Notes: a model not told the origin generated them from the sequence alone. Shown: positions 46,126 to 55,522, numbered from the stretch's first letter. The stretch: 64,000 bases of DNA from Paenibacillus sp. FSL H7-0331 (GCF_001956045.1 NZ_MRTH01000014.1:124001-188000), one strand, 5' to 3'. Numbers and translations are program-made.

Positions 46126-47646
46126 TCAACAATCTGTAGGCTTATTACTGTGATTGCTGCTTTTATATTTCCCGGGCGTTTCCCCGAAGCATTTTTTGTA
46201 CATTTGGATAAAATAGGAATAATCGTTAAAGCCCGCCGCGCTTGATACTTCGGATATGCTCAGGGAAGTATCGTTTTCGAGCATGGCTTTGGCGTTTTGC
46301 ATCCGTACCGAGAGCAGAAATTGTGAAAAGCGCATTCCGGTTTTTTTCTTGAACAGGCGACTTAAATAAGTCGGGTCCGTATAATACATCGTTTTTGCCA
46401 GATCCTCAAGCATAATGTCCTGTTGATAATGATGCTGCACATAGTATTGAATGTCCTCGATCATATCCGTTTTGGCTCGGTTCTGTGCCAGTCTTTCGCC
46501 GAGCCTGATCATCACCTGGGTAAATTCATCGATAATGTCCTGTACAGCATCAACTTCATGCAGGTCTATCTGCTCCAGATAAGCTTCGGCCGTATCGCTT
46601 CGTGCATTCGTCAGTTCAATGACCGAATTGAGCATCGTTGTTACTTTGGCGCACATATCATGGAGCACATTGACAGATAACGTGGATTGGACAACATTTG
46701 CAAAAAAATGGCTTAGAGTTTCGACAGCCTCCTTGGTCTGATACTTCACCAGCTTGTGGTATAAGCCCGAAATCCATTCATCGATAGCTCCATAGTTGAA
46801 GGCCCGGTTCATAGCTGCATATTCCGCGTCATAAATGCGGTTATTCCCTGAGATCAGCCTGTACAGCAGCGCACTCTTAGCCTCTTTATAACAAGCCGTA
46901 AGCTCCTTGATATCTGTATGTACTCCACTTATTCCGACGCATATATGACATTCGCCCATATGCAGTGCATCTCGAATGATGTGTTTCAAACCTTCCTGAT
47001 TTACAGCTGCTCCTGCTGCTGAGCCTGGATTCTGCTCATACATCCATACGAGGAGCATATCGGAATACCGCCTGTCAACAATCGTAACAAATCGCAAGCT
47101 GCAGGCTGACAGCGTCTTTTTTATGAGCTGTTTGACTGGCTCTTTATAATCCGCATTGACCCGCAGGATCGCAATGGCATAACTGCCGATATCATCCATG
47201 TCTACCGGATCAAGCTTACTTGTCGTACCTTCATACAATAAAGCGGCGAAGCCCTCTTCCATTCTTTTTTCCGAGGACAGCTCCGTTTGATGACTATATT
47301 GCTTCAGCAATGACCATATATGCTCCTTATCTACAGGCTTAAGTAAATAATGCTCCACCTTGTAACGAATCGCCTGCTGCGCATATTTAAAATCATCATA
47401 GCCGCTAATAATGATATTGATGGTGTCCTCATGGTGCTCATGAATGTAGGCCGCCAGTCCAATACCGTCAAGAATAGGCATGCGGATATCGGACAAAACC
47501 AGGTGAGGATTCACATTTTGCAGCTGCTCTATCGCTTCTTGGCCATCCTCGGCTTCATAGACATGAGCCTGCGGGTTCCAGTCCTGGACGATCTGAACCA
47601 GTGCTTTCCTGGAGAAATATTCATCATCGACCACGAGTATTCTCAT
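46126..47646 (-). CDS. AraC-type response regulator (YesN-like)
   Basis: A 506-residue regulator: receiver domain (Asp53 phospho-acceptor in LVLSDIRMP, Lys about 105), a long middle region, and a C-terminal AraC double helix-turn-helix (about 405-500, DPTYLSRLFKKKTGMRFSQFLLSVRMQNAK). The ATG at 47646 lies inside the end of the kinase gene with AAAGGAGTTGGAGG before it. It likely activates the binding-protein promoter just downstream. Confidence 0.9.
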   Translation of the reverse strand: MRILVVDDEYFSRKALVQIVQDWNPQAHVYEAEDGQEAIEQLQNVNPHLVLSDIRMPILDGIGLAAYIHEHHEDTINIIISGYDDFKYAQQAIRYKVEHYLLKPVDKEHIWSLLKQYSHQTELSSEKRMEEGFAALLYEGTTSKLDPVDMDDIGSYAIAILRVNADYKEPVKQLIKKTLSACSLRFVTIVDRRYSDMLLVWMYEQNPGSAAGAAVNQEGLKHIIRDALHMGECHICVGISGVHTDIKELTACYKEAKSALLYRLISGNNRIYDAEYAAMNRAFNYGAIDEWISGLYHKLVKYQTKEAVETLSHFFANVVQSTLSVNVLHDMCAKVTTMLNSVIELTNARSDTAEAYLEQIDLHEVDAVQDIIDEFTQVMIRLGERLAQNRAKTDMIEDIQYYVQHHYQQDIMLEDLAKTMYYTDPTYLSRLFKKKTGMRFSQFLLSVRMQNAKAMLENDTSLSISEVSSAAGFNDYSYFIQMYKKCFGETPGKYKSSNHSNKPTDC

Positions 47647-49456
47647 TTGCCTCCAACTCCTTTACTACCGGTATGGTCATTTCAATAGAGGTCCCTGCCT
47701 GCTGTTGGCTGCTTAGCTTGATCCAATAATCTTCACCATAAAAATTTTTGATACGGGCATGCACATTGCGCAAAGCAAAATTATCCTTCGAATCCAGGCT
47801 CGCAGCCTGAAACGGATTGGAAAAGATCTCGTTCAGCTCACCCAGCTTGTGCTCATCCATCCCCACCCCATCATCCTCGACGCGAATATGAAGCAGATGC
47901 CCCTTTTGAGTGATAGACAGGATCAGCGTACCTTTACCGCCCTTGGGCTCCAGCCCATGATAGAACGAGTTTTCGACCAACGGCTGCAGCAAAAACTTTA
48001 ATATTTTGTAGGGAAGCAGCACCTCATCAATTTCGTATACAACTTGAAATTTGCCGAGAAACCGGATTTGCTGAATCCTGATATAATTTTTGATTTGCTC
48101 CAGTTCATTGTGCAGGGTTGCTTCATCACCGGTTTTGATATTATAACGGTACATATCGGATAAAGATCTTGCCATCGTCGAAATATCGCTGACTCTGTTC
48201 AGCTCCGCTACGGAATGTATAGCATTTAACGTATTGTACAAAAAATGCGGATTGATTTGTGCCTGAAGCATGTTCATTTCCGCCCGCTTCTGCAGCTGCC
48301 CGGAAACAATCTCAAGCTCTCTGCTTTCCCGTAGACGGTGAATCATATCGTTGTAGCTGGTGACCAATCGACTGATTTCATCAATTCGGTTCTCATGCAT
48401 CGGCACCCTGTCCAAATATCCAGAGTCGACCAGCTTCATTTCGCTGTTCAATTTGTGAATCGGTTTAATAAAGCGTTTGGAAAAAAACAAGGCGAGCATG
48501 ATGGCCGCGATCAGAGAAACCAAACTTAACAGCATATAGTTCCTAGTGTTATTGAGGAATGCTTGGTCAATAAGCCTTGTCGGAATATAATGAATAACCT
48601 TCCATTGGGTCATATCGTTAACCCGAGCGCTAAATAAATACGATTCTTGGTTCATATTGAGCTTCAGAAATTTTTTCCCATTGTTCATTTGATCATTAAA
48701 CAGGGCTGCAATTGCCTGAGTTTCCTTATTGTCCAAAGCTTCAGACGGAAGGTTGGAATGGTAAATGACCTTGCCATCTACGATGACAATCGTGCCCAGC
48801 TCATTGTTGGTATTGGCAATACCGCCAAAAATATTTTGCAAAGCTTTGAAGCGAATATCTATTTTCACATAGCTTTCAAACGTTTTATTCATATTGATAT
48901 CCGTCAAATATCGGACTATCGAAATGATTTTGTCCTTGTTGCCTCTCGTGTTGTTCTCGTAGGGAGAGGAGATGACCAGGTTGCCATTCAGCAGCTCCTG
49001 CCTGCTCATTTTCTCAATCGTCGGCTTCATTAAGGGTTCAGAGGCGGACATGCTAGAGTAAACAAGTCCATTAGGCGCCATGACGGAGATGGATGCCATA
49101 TTCCCGTTCATCAACACCAATTGATCCATCGCTCTCTGAACGTAGAGGGTATCCTCTATATGCTCCCTGCTTTCCAGCTGGTACCTTTTGGTCAAAATCG
49201 ATTGCAGCTTGGGATCTGTTAAATAAAAAAATGAGTTCAGCGAAGCGTTGGAAATAAAATCACTAAAGATGACATTGGTTCGATTGCTCAGTTCGTTCAG
49301 CAAATCCTCATAATAACCTCTCGTTTGATTGTATAAATTAACTCCATAAATCAGCAAAGCAGCCAGCACGGAAATCATAATAATCATAATGTAAGACATT
49401 AAGAGCTTATTTTGGAATGATTCCGGTTTCAACAATCGGATAGACAATTTCCTCAT
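47624..49456 (-). CDS. Sensor histidine kinase (YesM-like)
   Basis: A 610-residue kinase: membrane helices at about 20-40 and 295-315 flanking a large extracellular sensor domain, HAMP (about 315-370), His_kinase domain with QINPHFLYNTLNAIHSVA, and HATPase with VENSFYHGLEPKGGKG and DDGVGM. The ATG at 49456 follows AAGGGAG; the frame's first start at 49480 is not supported. It overlaps the regulator by 23 bases. It senses the substrate of the adjacent importer or its binding protein, by analogy. Confidence 0.9.
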   Translation of the reverse strand: MRKLSIRLLKPESFQNKLLMSYIMIIMISVLAALLIYGVNLYNQTRGYYEDLLNELSNRTNVIFSDFISNASLNSFFYLTDPKLQSILTKRYQLESREHIEDTLYVQRAMDQLVLMNGNMASISVMAPNGLVYSSMSASEPLMKPTIEKMSRQELLNGNLVISSPYENNTRGNKDKIISIVRYLTDINMNKTFESYVKIDIRFKALQNIFGGIANTNNELGTIVIVDGKVIYHSNLPSEALDNKETQAIAALFNDQMNNGKKFLKLNMNQESYLFSARVNDMTQWKVIHYIPTRLIDQAFLNNTRNYMLLSLVSLIAAIMLALFFSKRFIKPIHKLNSEMKLVDSGYLDRVPMHENRIDEISRLVTSYNDMIHRLRESRELEIVSGQLQKRAEMNMLQAQINPHFLYNTLNAIHSVAELNRVSDISTMARSLSDMYRYNIKTGDEATLHNELEQIKNYIRIQQIRFLGKFQVVYEIDEVLLPYKILKFLLQPLVENSFYHGLEPKGGKGTLILSITQKGHLLHIRVEDDGVGMDEHKLGELNEIFSNPFQAASLDSKDNFALRNVHARIKNFYGEDYWIKLSSQQQAGTSIEMTIPVVKELEANENTRGR

Positions 49457-49530
49457 AGACGGCTCCCTTCTTGTGAACAACAGCCATCTAAAAAATAAAC
49501 CTTAACTGCTCGCGTTGTCAATGACATGCC

Positions 49531-49556
49531 AAAAAAGCCATTCCAAGGAGTGGCTT
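49531..49556 (-). terminator. Terminator after the gapB-like gene
   Basis: Minus strand: GCCACTCC-TT-GGAATGGC followed by TTTTTT, 65 bases after the stop codon. Confidence 0.85.
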
Positions 49557-49620
49557 ATCGTTTCAAGCTCCAACCACTCCTCGTAATAGCTCACCTCATT
49601 AAACCGCCATAAGTCCTCCT

Positions 49621-50658
49621 CTAAGTCAGCTGTGGAGTCTTCCTTACCTGATCTACTCTTTCCGATATGAGCTGCACCAGTTCAACAACACGACTCGCAT
49701 AGGCCCATTCATTGTCATACCAAGCTAATACCTTAATTTGATCATGCATGACCATAATAGAAGGACCATCGATAAACGCGGATTTAGCGCAACCAATATA
49801 ATCAGCAGATACGAGAGGCTCATCTGTATAACCAACATAGGGTGATAAACTTTTCTCCGATGCCTCTTTCAAAACGGCTTTGACGCGCTCCAAGCTGTAG
49901 GGCTGAGAAACCTTCACTGTCAAATCGATCAATGACACATCCTGTGTCGGAACACGGAGAGAAATTCCCTGAATATGAGAGGCCAAATGGGGAAGCACGT
50001 CTGCAAGTGCCTCACCCACCCCTGTTGTTGTAGGAACAATGGACTCGGTACAAGCCCTTGCTCTCCGTAGATCCTTGTGAGGATTGTCCAAATGATTCTG
50101 GTCAGCTGTGTAGGAGTGGATGGTCGTCATCCAACCTGTTTGAACCTCAAACGCTTGATCCAGAATCAACAAGACAGGGGACAGGCAGTTGGTTGTACAA
50201 GAAGCTGCGGACAAAAGCCGATGCTTACCGGGATCATATTCATGATCATTGACCCCCATCACGATAGTCAGATCCATCTGTTTGCCTGGAGCTGTGATTA
50301 AGACATGAGATGCACCCGCTGCGATATGCTTGCTGGCTCCTTCCCTGTTATTAAACTTGCCTGTTGCATCAACAGCTAGCTGTACATCAAAAAGCCCCCA
50401 TTGGATACGTTCAGGATTCCGTTCCGAAATAATTTCAATCTGTTGTTCATTAATGATTAAATTTCCATCACGTACCGAGATATTGGCGTCCCATCTTCCA
50501 TGTACGGTGTCATATTTCAAAAGGTGAGCAATCGTCTCAACCGGATAAACGCAATTCAGCGCTTTTAACTGAACCGTTGGCTGCTGATCCGAGCAAATTT
50601 TCCTGACCAACAGCCTTCCGATTCTCCCCATTCCACTAATACCTACACCAAGTCCCAA
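49621..50658 (-). CDS. gapB: Glyceraldehyde-3-phosphate dehydrogenase, GapB-like
   Basis: A 345-residue dehydrogenase. The Rossmann motif is GMGRIGR (residues 9-15, Met in place of the usual Phe), the catalytic Cys154 is in SAASCTTNC, and the segments ETIAHLLKYDTVHGRWD and DNPHKDLRRARACTESIVPTTTG are closest to GapB, the gluconeogenic NADP-preferring type. The start is TTG 50658 after AAGGGGGACTTTAAC; the upstream TTG (50679) has no site. Near the end there is DQIKVLAWYDNEWAYASR, where Ala replaces the common Gly. Confidence 0.88.
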   Translation of the reverse strand: MGLGVGISGMGRIGRLLVRKICSDQQPTVQLKALNCVYPVETIAHLLKYDTVHGRWDANISVRDGNLIINEQQIEIISERNPERIQWGLFDVQLAVDATGKFNNREGASKHIAAGASHVLITAPGKQMDLTIVMGVNDHEYDPGKHRLLSAASCTTNCLSPVLLILDQAFEVQTGWMTTIHSYTADQNHLDNPHKDLRRARACTESIVPTTTGVGEALADVLPHLASHIQGISLRVPTQDVSLIDLTVKVSQPYSLERVKAVLKEASEKSLSPYVGYTDEPLVSADYIGCAKSAFIDGPSIMVMHDQIKVLAWYDNEWAYASRVVELVQLISERVDQVRKTPQLT

Positions 50659-50881
50659 GTTAAAGTCCCCCTTATACAATTATATATAATACGCTTTATT
50701 CGATATTTATTGTATACTAAATAAAGGATATTGTACATAACAAATTTATATAATACGCATATTTCAATTTATTAAGTTATTTACATTCATATATTGTGTA
50801 CTATTGTCGCAAGAAGTGGTTCCCCGGTCAATTTAAGGGGATAGATCTCTTACTGCTCTAGTGCTAATGCTGGGCGCACGT
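50659..50881. other. AT-rich region upstream of gapB with 12-bp direct repeats
   Basis: TATATAATACGC occurs twice, at 50683-50694 and 50747-50758, 64 bases apart, in very AT-rich DNA with several TATTGTAtAC-like words. It must hold the gapB promoter and could hold repressor sites; in B. subtilis gapB is repressed by CcpN. I cannot assign the protein that binds here. Confidence 0.5.
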
Positions 50882-50904
50882 AAAAAGCCACTCTGACGAG
50901 TGGC
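50882..50904 (-). terminator. Terminator after the Gfo/Idh remnant
   Basis: Minus strand: GCCACTCGTCAGAGTGGC followed by TTTTTACG, downstream of the remnant and the AraC gene. Confidence 0.85.
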
Positions 50905-50967
50905 CTGCTTAGCAAGTATATGCTTCAATTTAATCTACGAGCGGGTTTTTATCCTGACCAAGCTGGA

Positions 50968-51165
50968 TCACGAATTTTGACGATGGCATTCTTCCATGAC
51001 AGCAATTTGCTGGCGTACCTGTTGAGGTGTTACCTCAAGTGCTTTACCATGTACGATGGTCTCATACAGCATGCCATAAAAGCTCTGTGCCATCGTATGG
51101 AATAAATCCTTTCCTTGGTCTGCAGGGATATCCCAGCTTTCCTCATACCACTTCAGTGAGTATTG
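50968..51165 (-). pseudogene. 3' remnant of a Gfo/Idh/MocA-type oxidoreductase
   Basis: An open frame on the minus strand ends at a TGA (50970-50968) and encodes about 63 residues: SLKWYEESWDIP, then KDLFHTMAQSFYGMLYETI, then a C-terminus LEVTPQQVRQQIAVMEECH. This is the typical C-terminal end of Gfo/Idh/MocA dehydrogenases. There is no start codon or N-terminal Rossmann domain. The frame emerges right at the stop codon of the upstream AraC gene, so a deletion seems to have joined the two. Confidence 0.7.
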
Positions 51166-52019
51166 CCCTGCTGCCGAAATTCGCTTGGACTAAGACCTGT
51201 TTCCTTCTTGAATTGATAGCTGAAATAGTGAATGCTGGTGTAATTCAACTGTTCGGCGATATCACTGAGCGTCAGTTCACCAAGAAGCATCTGTTTCGCT
51301 CGCTTCATCCGTTCCGAGATTAAATAATGCTTAGGTGTTCTACCCATCTCTTCCTTAAAGAGCTTCGTAAAATGGATCGGATGGTACCCGCACAGATTGG
51401 CAAGCTGCTCGACCGTCCACGGCTGCTCGGGATGGATGCGCATGATTTCAAGCGCCGACTCTATTTTACTGGCTTTTCGCGTAAAGGATTGATCCAGTAC
51501 ATGACGCATGAGACTTGCAATAAGCTCCATCAGCAGAGCTCGCAGCACGAATGCATATCCTGGCTGCTCCAGCTGATATTCCTTCACGATTCTTAAGAAT
51601 ATCTGCTCCAGCTCAGGAAGATCAAACCAGGGAGGAATGACGATACTGCCATACTCGGGTATATCCATATGATACGTCGGAGCCTGACAGGAAAGGTCCT
51701 CAAAGGAGCTTTCCCGGATGCGGTAAGCCGGATGGACGGGTACTGGTGAAGGATGAGACCAATGGAAATGAATGCTGTAAAATAATGCCTCTGTAAGGGT
51801 GTTTAGCTGATTCGGGCTGTCAGGACCAAAGAGCACACACTCCCCCGCCCTGATCCGCTGCTGCTTTTGGTTATACAGTAGCTCTGCTTCTCCCTCGATA
51901 ACATAAAAAAACTGCCAGTCGGGGATCGTTCTGGGACCCCAGGTTACATCTGCGTCCACTCGGCTGCGGTGAGCGAAATTAATCGTTGGCGTCAGCGTCA
52001 GAAGGGAACCTACGTTCAT
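51153..52019 (-). CDS. AraC-family transcriptional regulator
   Basis: A 288-residue regulator: N-terminal cupin-like sensing domain (about 1-150, with FYVIEGEAELLYNQ) and C-terminal AraC helix-turn-helix (about 190-285, NLCGYHPIHFTKLFKEEMGRTPKHYL and LNYTSIHYFSYQFKKETGLSPSEFR). The ATG at 52019 follows TAGGAGTG. It is divergent from the dioxygenase gene and likely its regulator. Confidence 0.9.
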   Translation of the reverse strand: MNVGSLLTLTPTINFAHRSRVDADVTWGPRTIPDWQFFYVIEGEAELLYNQKQQRIRAGECVLFGPDSPNQLNTLTEALFYSIHFHWSHPSPVPVHPAYRIRESSFEDLSCQAPTYHMDIPEYGSIVIPPWFDLPELEQIFLRIVKEYQLEQPGYAFVLRALLMELIASLMRHVLDQSFTRKASKIESALEIMRIHPEQPWTVEQLANLCGYHPIHFTKLFKEEMGRTPKHYLISERMKRAKQMLLGELTLSDIAEQLNYTSIHYFSYQFKKETGLSPSEFRQQGNTH

Positions 52020-52155
52020 TAGTAAGTCACTCCTACTAGGATATTGGAAAAGTGTAAATGCCTCTTGGTTTTGTCTAAATACGTACCGTTCACAAGTTCT
52101 TATACTTAACTATATCACCACAAATAAGCTGGTTTCAATGAGAGGGGAATACTAC

Positions 52156-52974
52156 ATGCTGAACGCGGCGCAGATCGAGGAATTTGAACGGAATGGATTT
52201 TTAAAAGGTGGGGTTGTGCTGGATGACAGCGAGGTTGAACGGCTGCGTGAGGAGCTGGATCTCGTTATGGAAGGGAAATCGGTCAAGCAGCCGGTTCTAA
52301 ACCGTAATATGAAGGAAGGCGAATCCCCCTATGACGGGATGAAAATGGTCGCCAACGAGAAGGTCATTCAAATCGTCAATATCTGGATGGTAAGTGAGGC
52401 CTTTCTACAGCACGCAGGTCATTCCCGTATTTGCGAAGAGATCGCTCAGTTATGTCAGACCGATACGCTTCGTATATGGCATGATCAGATTCAATACAAG
52501 CCACCAGTAACGGGTGGACCGACGGCATGGCATCAGGATCATCCGTTGTGGCCGATCATTCAGCCTGCCGATCTTGTCAGCGCCTGGGTTGCCCTTGATG
52601 ATGCAGTTATCGACAATGGCTGCATGTGGATGGTTCCGGGGAGTCACAAATGGGGAGATCAGCAAAAATATTTGGCCAGCAACGAGCAGTTTATGCCTTA
52701 TCACCGCAAGCCCGAATTACTCCCGGAAGGTGCGGATCTAACAGCAGTTCCCTTTGAGATCAAGAAAGGGCAGGTTGGCTATCATCATTCCCTGACCTGG
52801 CACGGAAGCCCGAATAATCGATCAAATATGAAACGCCGAGCCATTGCTGTCCATTATATGCCGGGTCATACCCGCTACGAGCCATCCGGAAAACATCCGA
52901 TGCTGCCCTATGTGGATATTAAACAGGGAGATATTTTGGCTGGGGAGCATTTTCCAGTTGTATATCAAAAATAA
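52156..52974 (+). CDS. Phytanoyl-CoA dioxygenase-family protein
   Basis: A 272-residue Fe(II)/2-oxoglutarate oxygenase of the PhyH family. The facial triad is visible: His126-x-Asp128 in WHQDH, distal His216 in TWHGS, and the 2-oxoglutarate Arg in KRRAIAVHY. The substrate is unknown. The ATG at 52156 follows AGAGGGG; the ATG at 52138 has no site. It is followed 37 bases later by the NHL gene, in one operon. Confidence 0.88.
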   Translation: MLNAAQIEEFERNGFLKGGVVLDDSEVERLREELDLVMEGKSVKQPVLNRNMKEGESPYDGMKMVANEKVIQIVNIWMVSEAFLQHAGHSRICEEIAQLCQTDTLRIWHDQIQYKPPVTGGPTAWHQDHPLWPIIQPADLVSAWVALDDAVIDNGCMWMVPGSHKWGDQQKYLASNEQFMPYHRKPELLPEGADLTAVPFEIKKGQVGYHHSLTWHGSPNNRSNMKRRAIAVHYMPGHTRYEPSGKHPMLPYVDIKQGDILAGEHFPVVYQK

Positions 52975-53011
52975 TGATATGATTATGTAAATCCCAATGG
53001 AGAGGAGATCG

Positions 53012-53953
53012 ATGAGAATATTGAATACACACGTGATCGGTTGTGCTTCACATGCCTATGTAATAGCGGAGGGTTGGGGTAAACTGCCTGCAAACATGGC
53101 TTATGGCTATACCCACGGCGTATGCGTTGATTCGCAGGATAATGTCTATGTGCATCATACAGGTAAGGAACCCGTTATTGTGTTTGACAGGGACGGCCGC
53201 TTTCTTACATCATGGGGCAAGGAATTTGAGGGGGGAGCCCACGGCTTCTACCTGCATCAGGATCAGGATGGCAAGGAATATTTGTATTTTACAGACAGGT
53301 TGCGCGGGCTCCTGGTTAAAACCACTACAGACGGGACGCTGATATGGGAGCAAGGACAGCCCGACCGTCCAGACCTTTATGATGCCTCGCGGCGCTATGT
53401 TCCCACAGATGTATGTGTCGCTCCGAATGGAGACATCTATGTGGCTGACGGATATGGACAATATTATATTCACCAGTACAATGCGGAAGGCAGTTATATC
53501 CGTTCATGGGGAGGCCGCGGCTCCGATCCGGGCCAGCTGCTGGAGCCGCACGGGATTTCTGTCAATTTGCGCGGCAATGAACCAGAGCTGTATGTCGCGG
53601 ACCGTAGAAACCATCGCATTCAGGTATTCACACTGGATGGTCAGCACAAACGTTTTATGGAGCATAATCTCGATTTACCCTGCAGCTTTTATTTTTTCGG
53701 TGATGAGGTTTATATTCCCGATTTGGACAGCCGCGTAACGATTCTGGATAAGAACGATCGTTTGATCACCCATCTTGGAGAGGATCAGCAGGCGTACAAA
53801 CAACAAGGATGGCCTAACCTGCCCAAAGCATACTTCCGACCTGACAAGTTTAGCTCCCCGCACGGAGTATGCGTAGATTCCCGCGGAGATGTCTATGTGG
53901 TTGAATGGACTGCTGAGGGTCGCCTAACGAAGCTGATCCGACAAAGGGAGTAG
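53012..53953 (+). CDS. NHL-repeat six-bladed beta-propeller protein
   Basis: A 313-residue cytoplasmic protein (no signal peptide) made of NHL repeats, seen as HGVCVDSQDNVYV, TDVCVAPNGDIYVADGYG, PHGISVNLRG...LYVADRRNHRIQVF and PHGVCVDSRGDVYVVEW. Similar proteins include lactonases and peptidylglycine-lyase-like enzymes; the activity is unknown. The ATG at 53012 follows AGAGGAGATCG. It is likely a partner of the upstream dioxygenase. Confidence 0.82.
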   Translation: MRILNTHVIGCASHAYVIAEGWGKLPANMAYGYTHGVCVDSQDNVYVHHTGKEPVIVFDRDGRFLTSWGKEFEGGAHGFYLHQDQDGKEYLYFTDRLRGLLVKTTTDGTLIWEQGQPDRPDLYDASRRYVPTDVCVAPNGDIYVADGYGQYYIHQYNAEGSYIRSWGGRGSDPGQLLEPHGISVNLRGNEPELYVADRRNHRIQVFTLDGQHKRFMEHNLDLPCSFYFFGDEVYIPDLDSRVTILDKNDRLITHLGEDQQAYKQQGWPNLPKAYFRPDKFSSPHGVCVDSRGDVYVVEWTAEGRLTKLIRQRE

Positions 53954-54024
53954 ACAAAGGTGACATATCCAATTGCTGTATCCTTTACGCTATAGGATGG
54001 ATTGCTTCTCAGTTACTTGAGTTG

Positions 54025-54690
54025 TTACTTGAGTTCAACGGCTCTTACGAACGAAGCCTCCTGCACAATCGGCAGTAATTGCTCCACTCTGTACGATCCA
54101 GGAAATCTTACTATCATCTCCAATGTAATGTCTTCCGAGTTGATTCCATTGCTTTCGGCATGAAAGCTAAGAATAGAAATATGTTTCTCTTCCAGCAGCT
54201 GTTGAATTTGGGATGTCGCCCCTGGCTCGTTCGTAATTCGAATAACCAGCTGTTCCGTTTTGGGGGAGGATAACCAATTGAAACGGCCATGTAAAAGCTT
54301 TTGAGCGACAAAAATAATGATAGCCACGCCTGCCCCCAATACGTACAAACCGGCTCCAATAGCCATACCTACCCCTGCAGTAGCCCATATACCTGCTGCA
54401 GTGGTAAGTCCTTTTATGGTCAGTCGCTGCATAAAAATCATCCCTGCTCCCAGAAACCCTACCCCGCTCACCACCTGAGCAGCAATACGCGATGGATCGA
54501 AAGCTACATTCTCCCACCCGTTTTGGTCCTGAAAACCATATTTAGAAATAATCATCATCAGAGAAGCACCGAGTGCAACAACAAAATGTGTACGAATCCC
54601 CGCTTCCTTCATGCGATTTTTTCGTTCATACCCAACCAACGCGCCACAAATTCCTGCTAAAATAACCCGCAGCAAATACTCATATTGCAT
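54025..54690 (-). CDS. MgtC/SapB-family membrane protein
   Basis: A 221-residue protein: five hydrophobic helices in the first 140 residues with MgtC motifs (GALVGYERK, GIRTHFVVALGASLMM, RIAAQVVSGVGFLGAGMI) and an ACT-like cytoplasmic C-terminal domain (about 150-221). The family is tied to Mg homeostasis or ATPase control. The ATG at 54690 follows GGAGG. No M-box riboswitch was found upstream. Confidence 0.88.
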   Translation of the reverse strand: MQYEYLLRVILAGICGALVGYERKNRMKEAGIRTHFVVALGASLMMIISKYGFQDQNGWENVAFDPSRIAAQVVSGVGFLGAGMIFMQRLTIKGLTTAAGIWATAGVGMAIGAGLYVLGAGVAIIIFVAQKLLHGRFNWLSSPKTEQLVIRITNEPGATSQIQQLLEEKHISILSFHAESNGINSEDITLEMIVRFPGSYRVEQLLPIVQEASFVRAVELK

Positions 54691-54802
54691 AATGACCAGC
54701 CTCCACACTTTTAATATCTATTAATGAGTGCGCTTCCCTATCAGGGGTTAGCACGAATAAGGTGATCTGTCTTTCATATTTACTGATTTAATGTGTTTCA
54801 TA

Positions 54803-54943
54803 TTACACCTGTGTTTTAGATAAATAAAGTTCTGCGATCTCTGGGTAATAGCGAGCAAAGTGAATCTTGTTATTGATGTTGGTCAAGTCGATAGCAGACT
54901 CATCTCCCTGTCCCAATTCAGGTTTTACTTGTTTGAAAACCAA
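54803..54943 (-). pseudogene. Possible 3' gene remnant, unknown family
   Basis: A 46-codon open frame (TTG 54943 to TAA 54805-54803), containing LGQGDESAIDLTN and IHFARYYPEIAELYL, with protein-like composition, but no ribosome site and an upstream stop. It may be the decayed end of a lost gene or chance. I recognise no family. Confidence 0.3.
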
Positions 54944-55043
54944 AATTGATAAATTTTTCTATCAAATTTTTGTAAAATGCTGTATATTAATCAGTATTAG
55001 TATGTATATTACATAATTTTGTCGTAAAAAGGAGAAATATATC

Positions 55044-55367
55044 TTGGATAATCTCATGCTAAAAAGAGACCTTACGTCAGAACAGTTGTCGATGGTTGGC
55101 AGCGAAGTGGAAATTAGAAAGAAAAGTAAGACCATCGCTTATGTATTATGGTGGTTTACTGGCGTTTTAGGAGGTCACCGTTTTTATCTTGGTGATATCG
55201 GTTATGCTATCTGCTTGCTCTTATTTGGATGGCTCACTGCTTTTATCTGGAATTTAGTAGACGTATTCTTCATTGGTAAGCGATTGGAACAAAAGACTAC
55301 ACAGCTTGAATATGAGGTTATTCAACGGGTCAAGCTCGTTACTGGATCCAAAACTGCTTCTGTATAA
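55044..55367 (+). CDS. TM2-domain membrane protein
   Basis: A 107-residue protein with a TM2 domain: a charged N-terminus, then YVLWWFTGVLGGHRFYLGD and a second helix ending WNLVDVFFIG. The start is TTG 55044 after AGGAGAAATATATC. Function is unknown. It is followed by a strong terminator. Confidence 0.8.
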   Translation: MDNLMLKRDLTSEQLSMVGSEVEIRKKSKTIAYVLWWFTGVLGGHRFYLGDIGYAICLLLFGWLTAFIWNLVDVFFIGKRLEQKTTQLEYEVIQRVKLVTGSKTASV

Positions 55368-55522
55368 GAATGGAAAGCCATACGTTAACCCTGCGATCCC
55401 AAAGTTTAGCGCTTACATTTTTGTATTGACGTTCATCGCAGCTTGTAGTAATATCTATTTGACCAAACAAATATTAGTTTAAAACCCAATTTCATACATT
55501 AATTTTAATAACATGTTACCAC

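Noticed and set aside
54691..55043. M-box magnesium riboswitch upstream of the MgtC-like gene
   Set aside because: The conserved M-box core was not found on the minus strand; the region only shows a possible gene remnant and AT-rich DNA.
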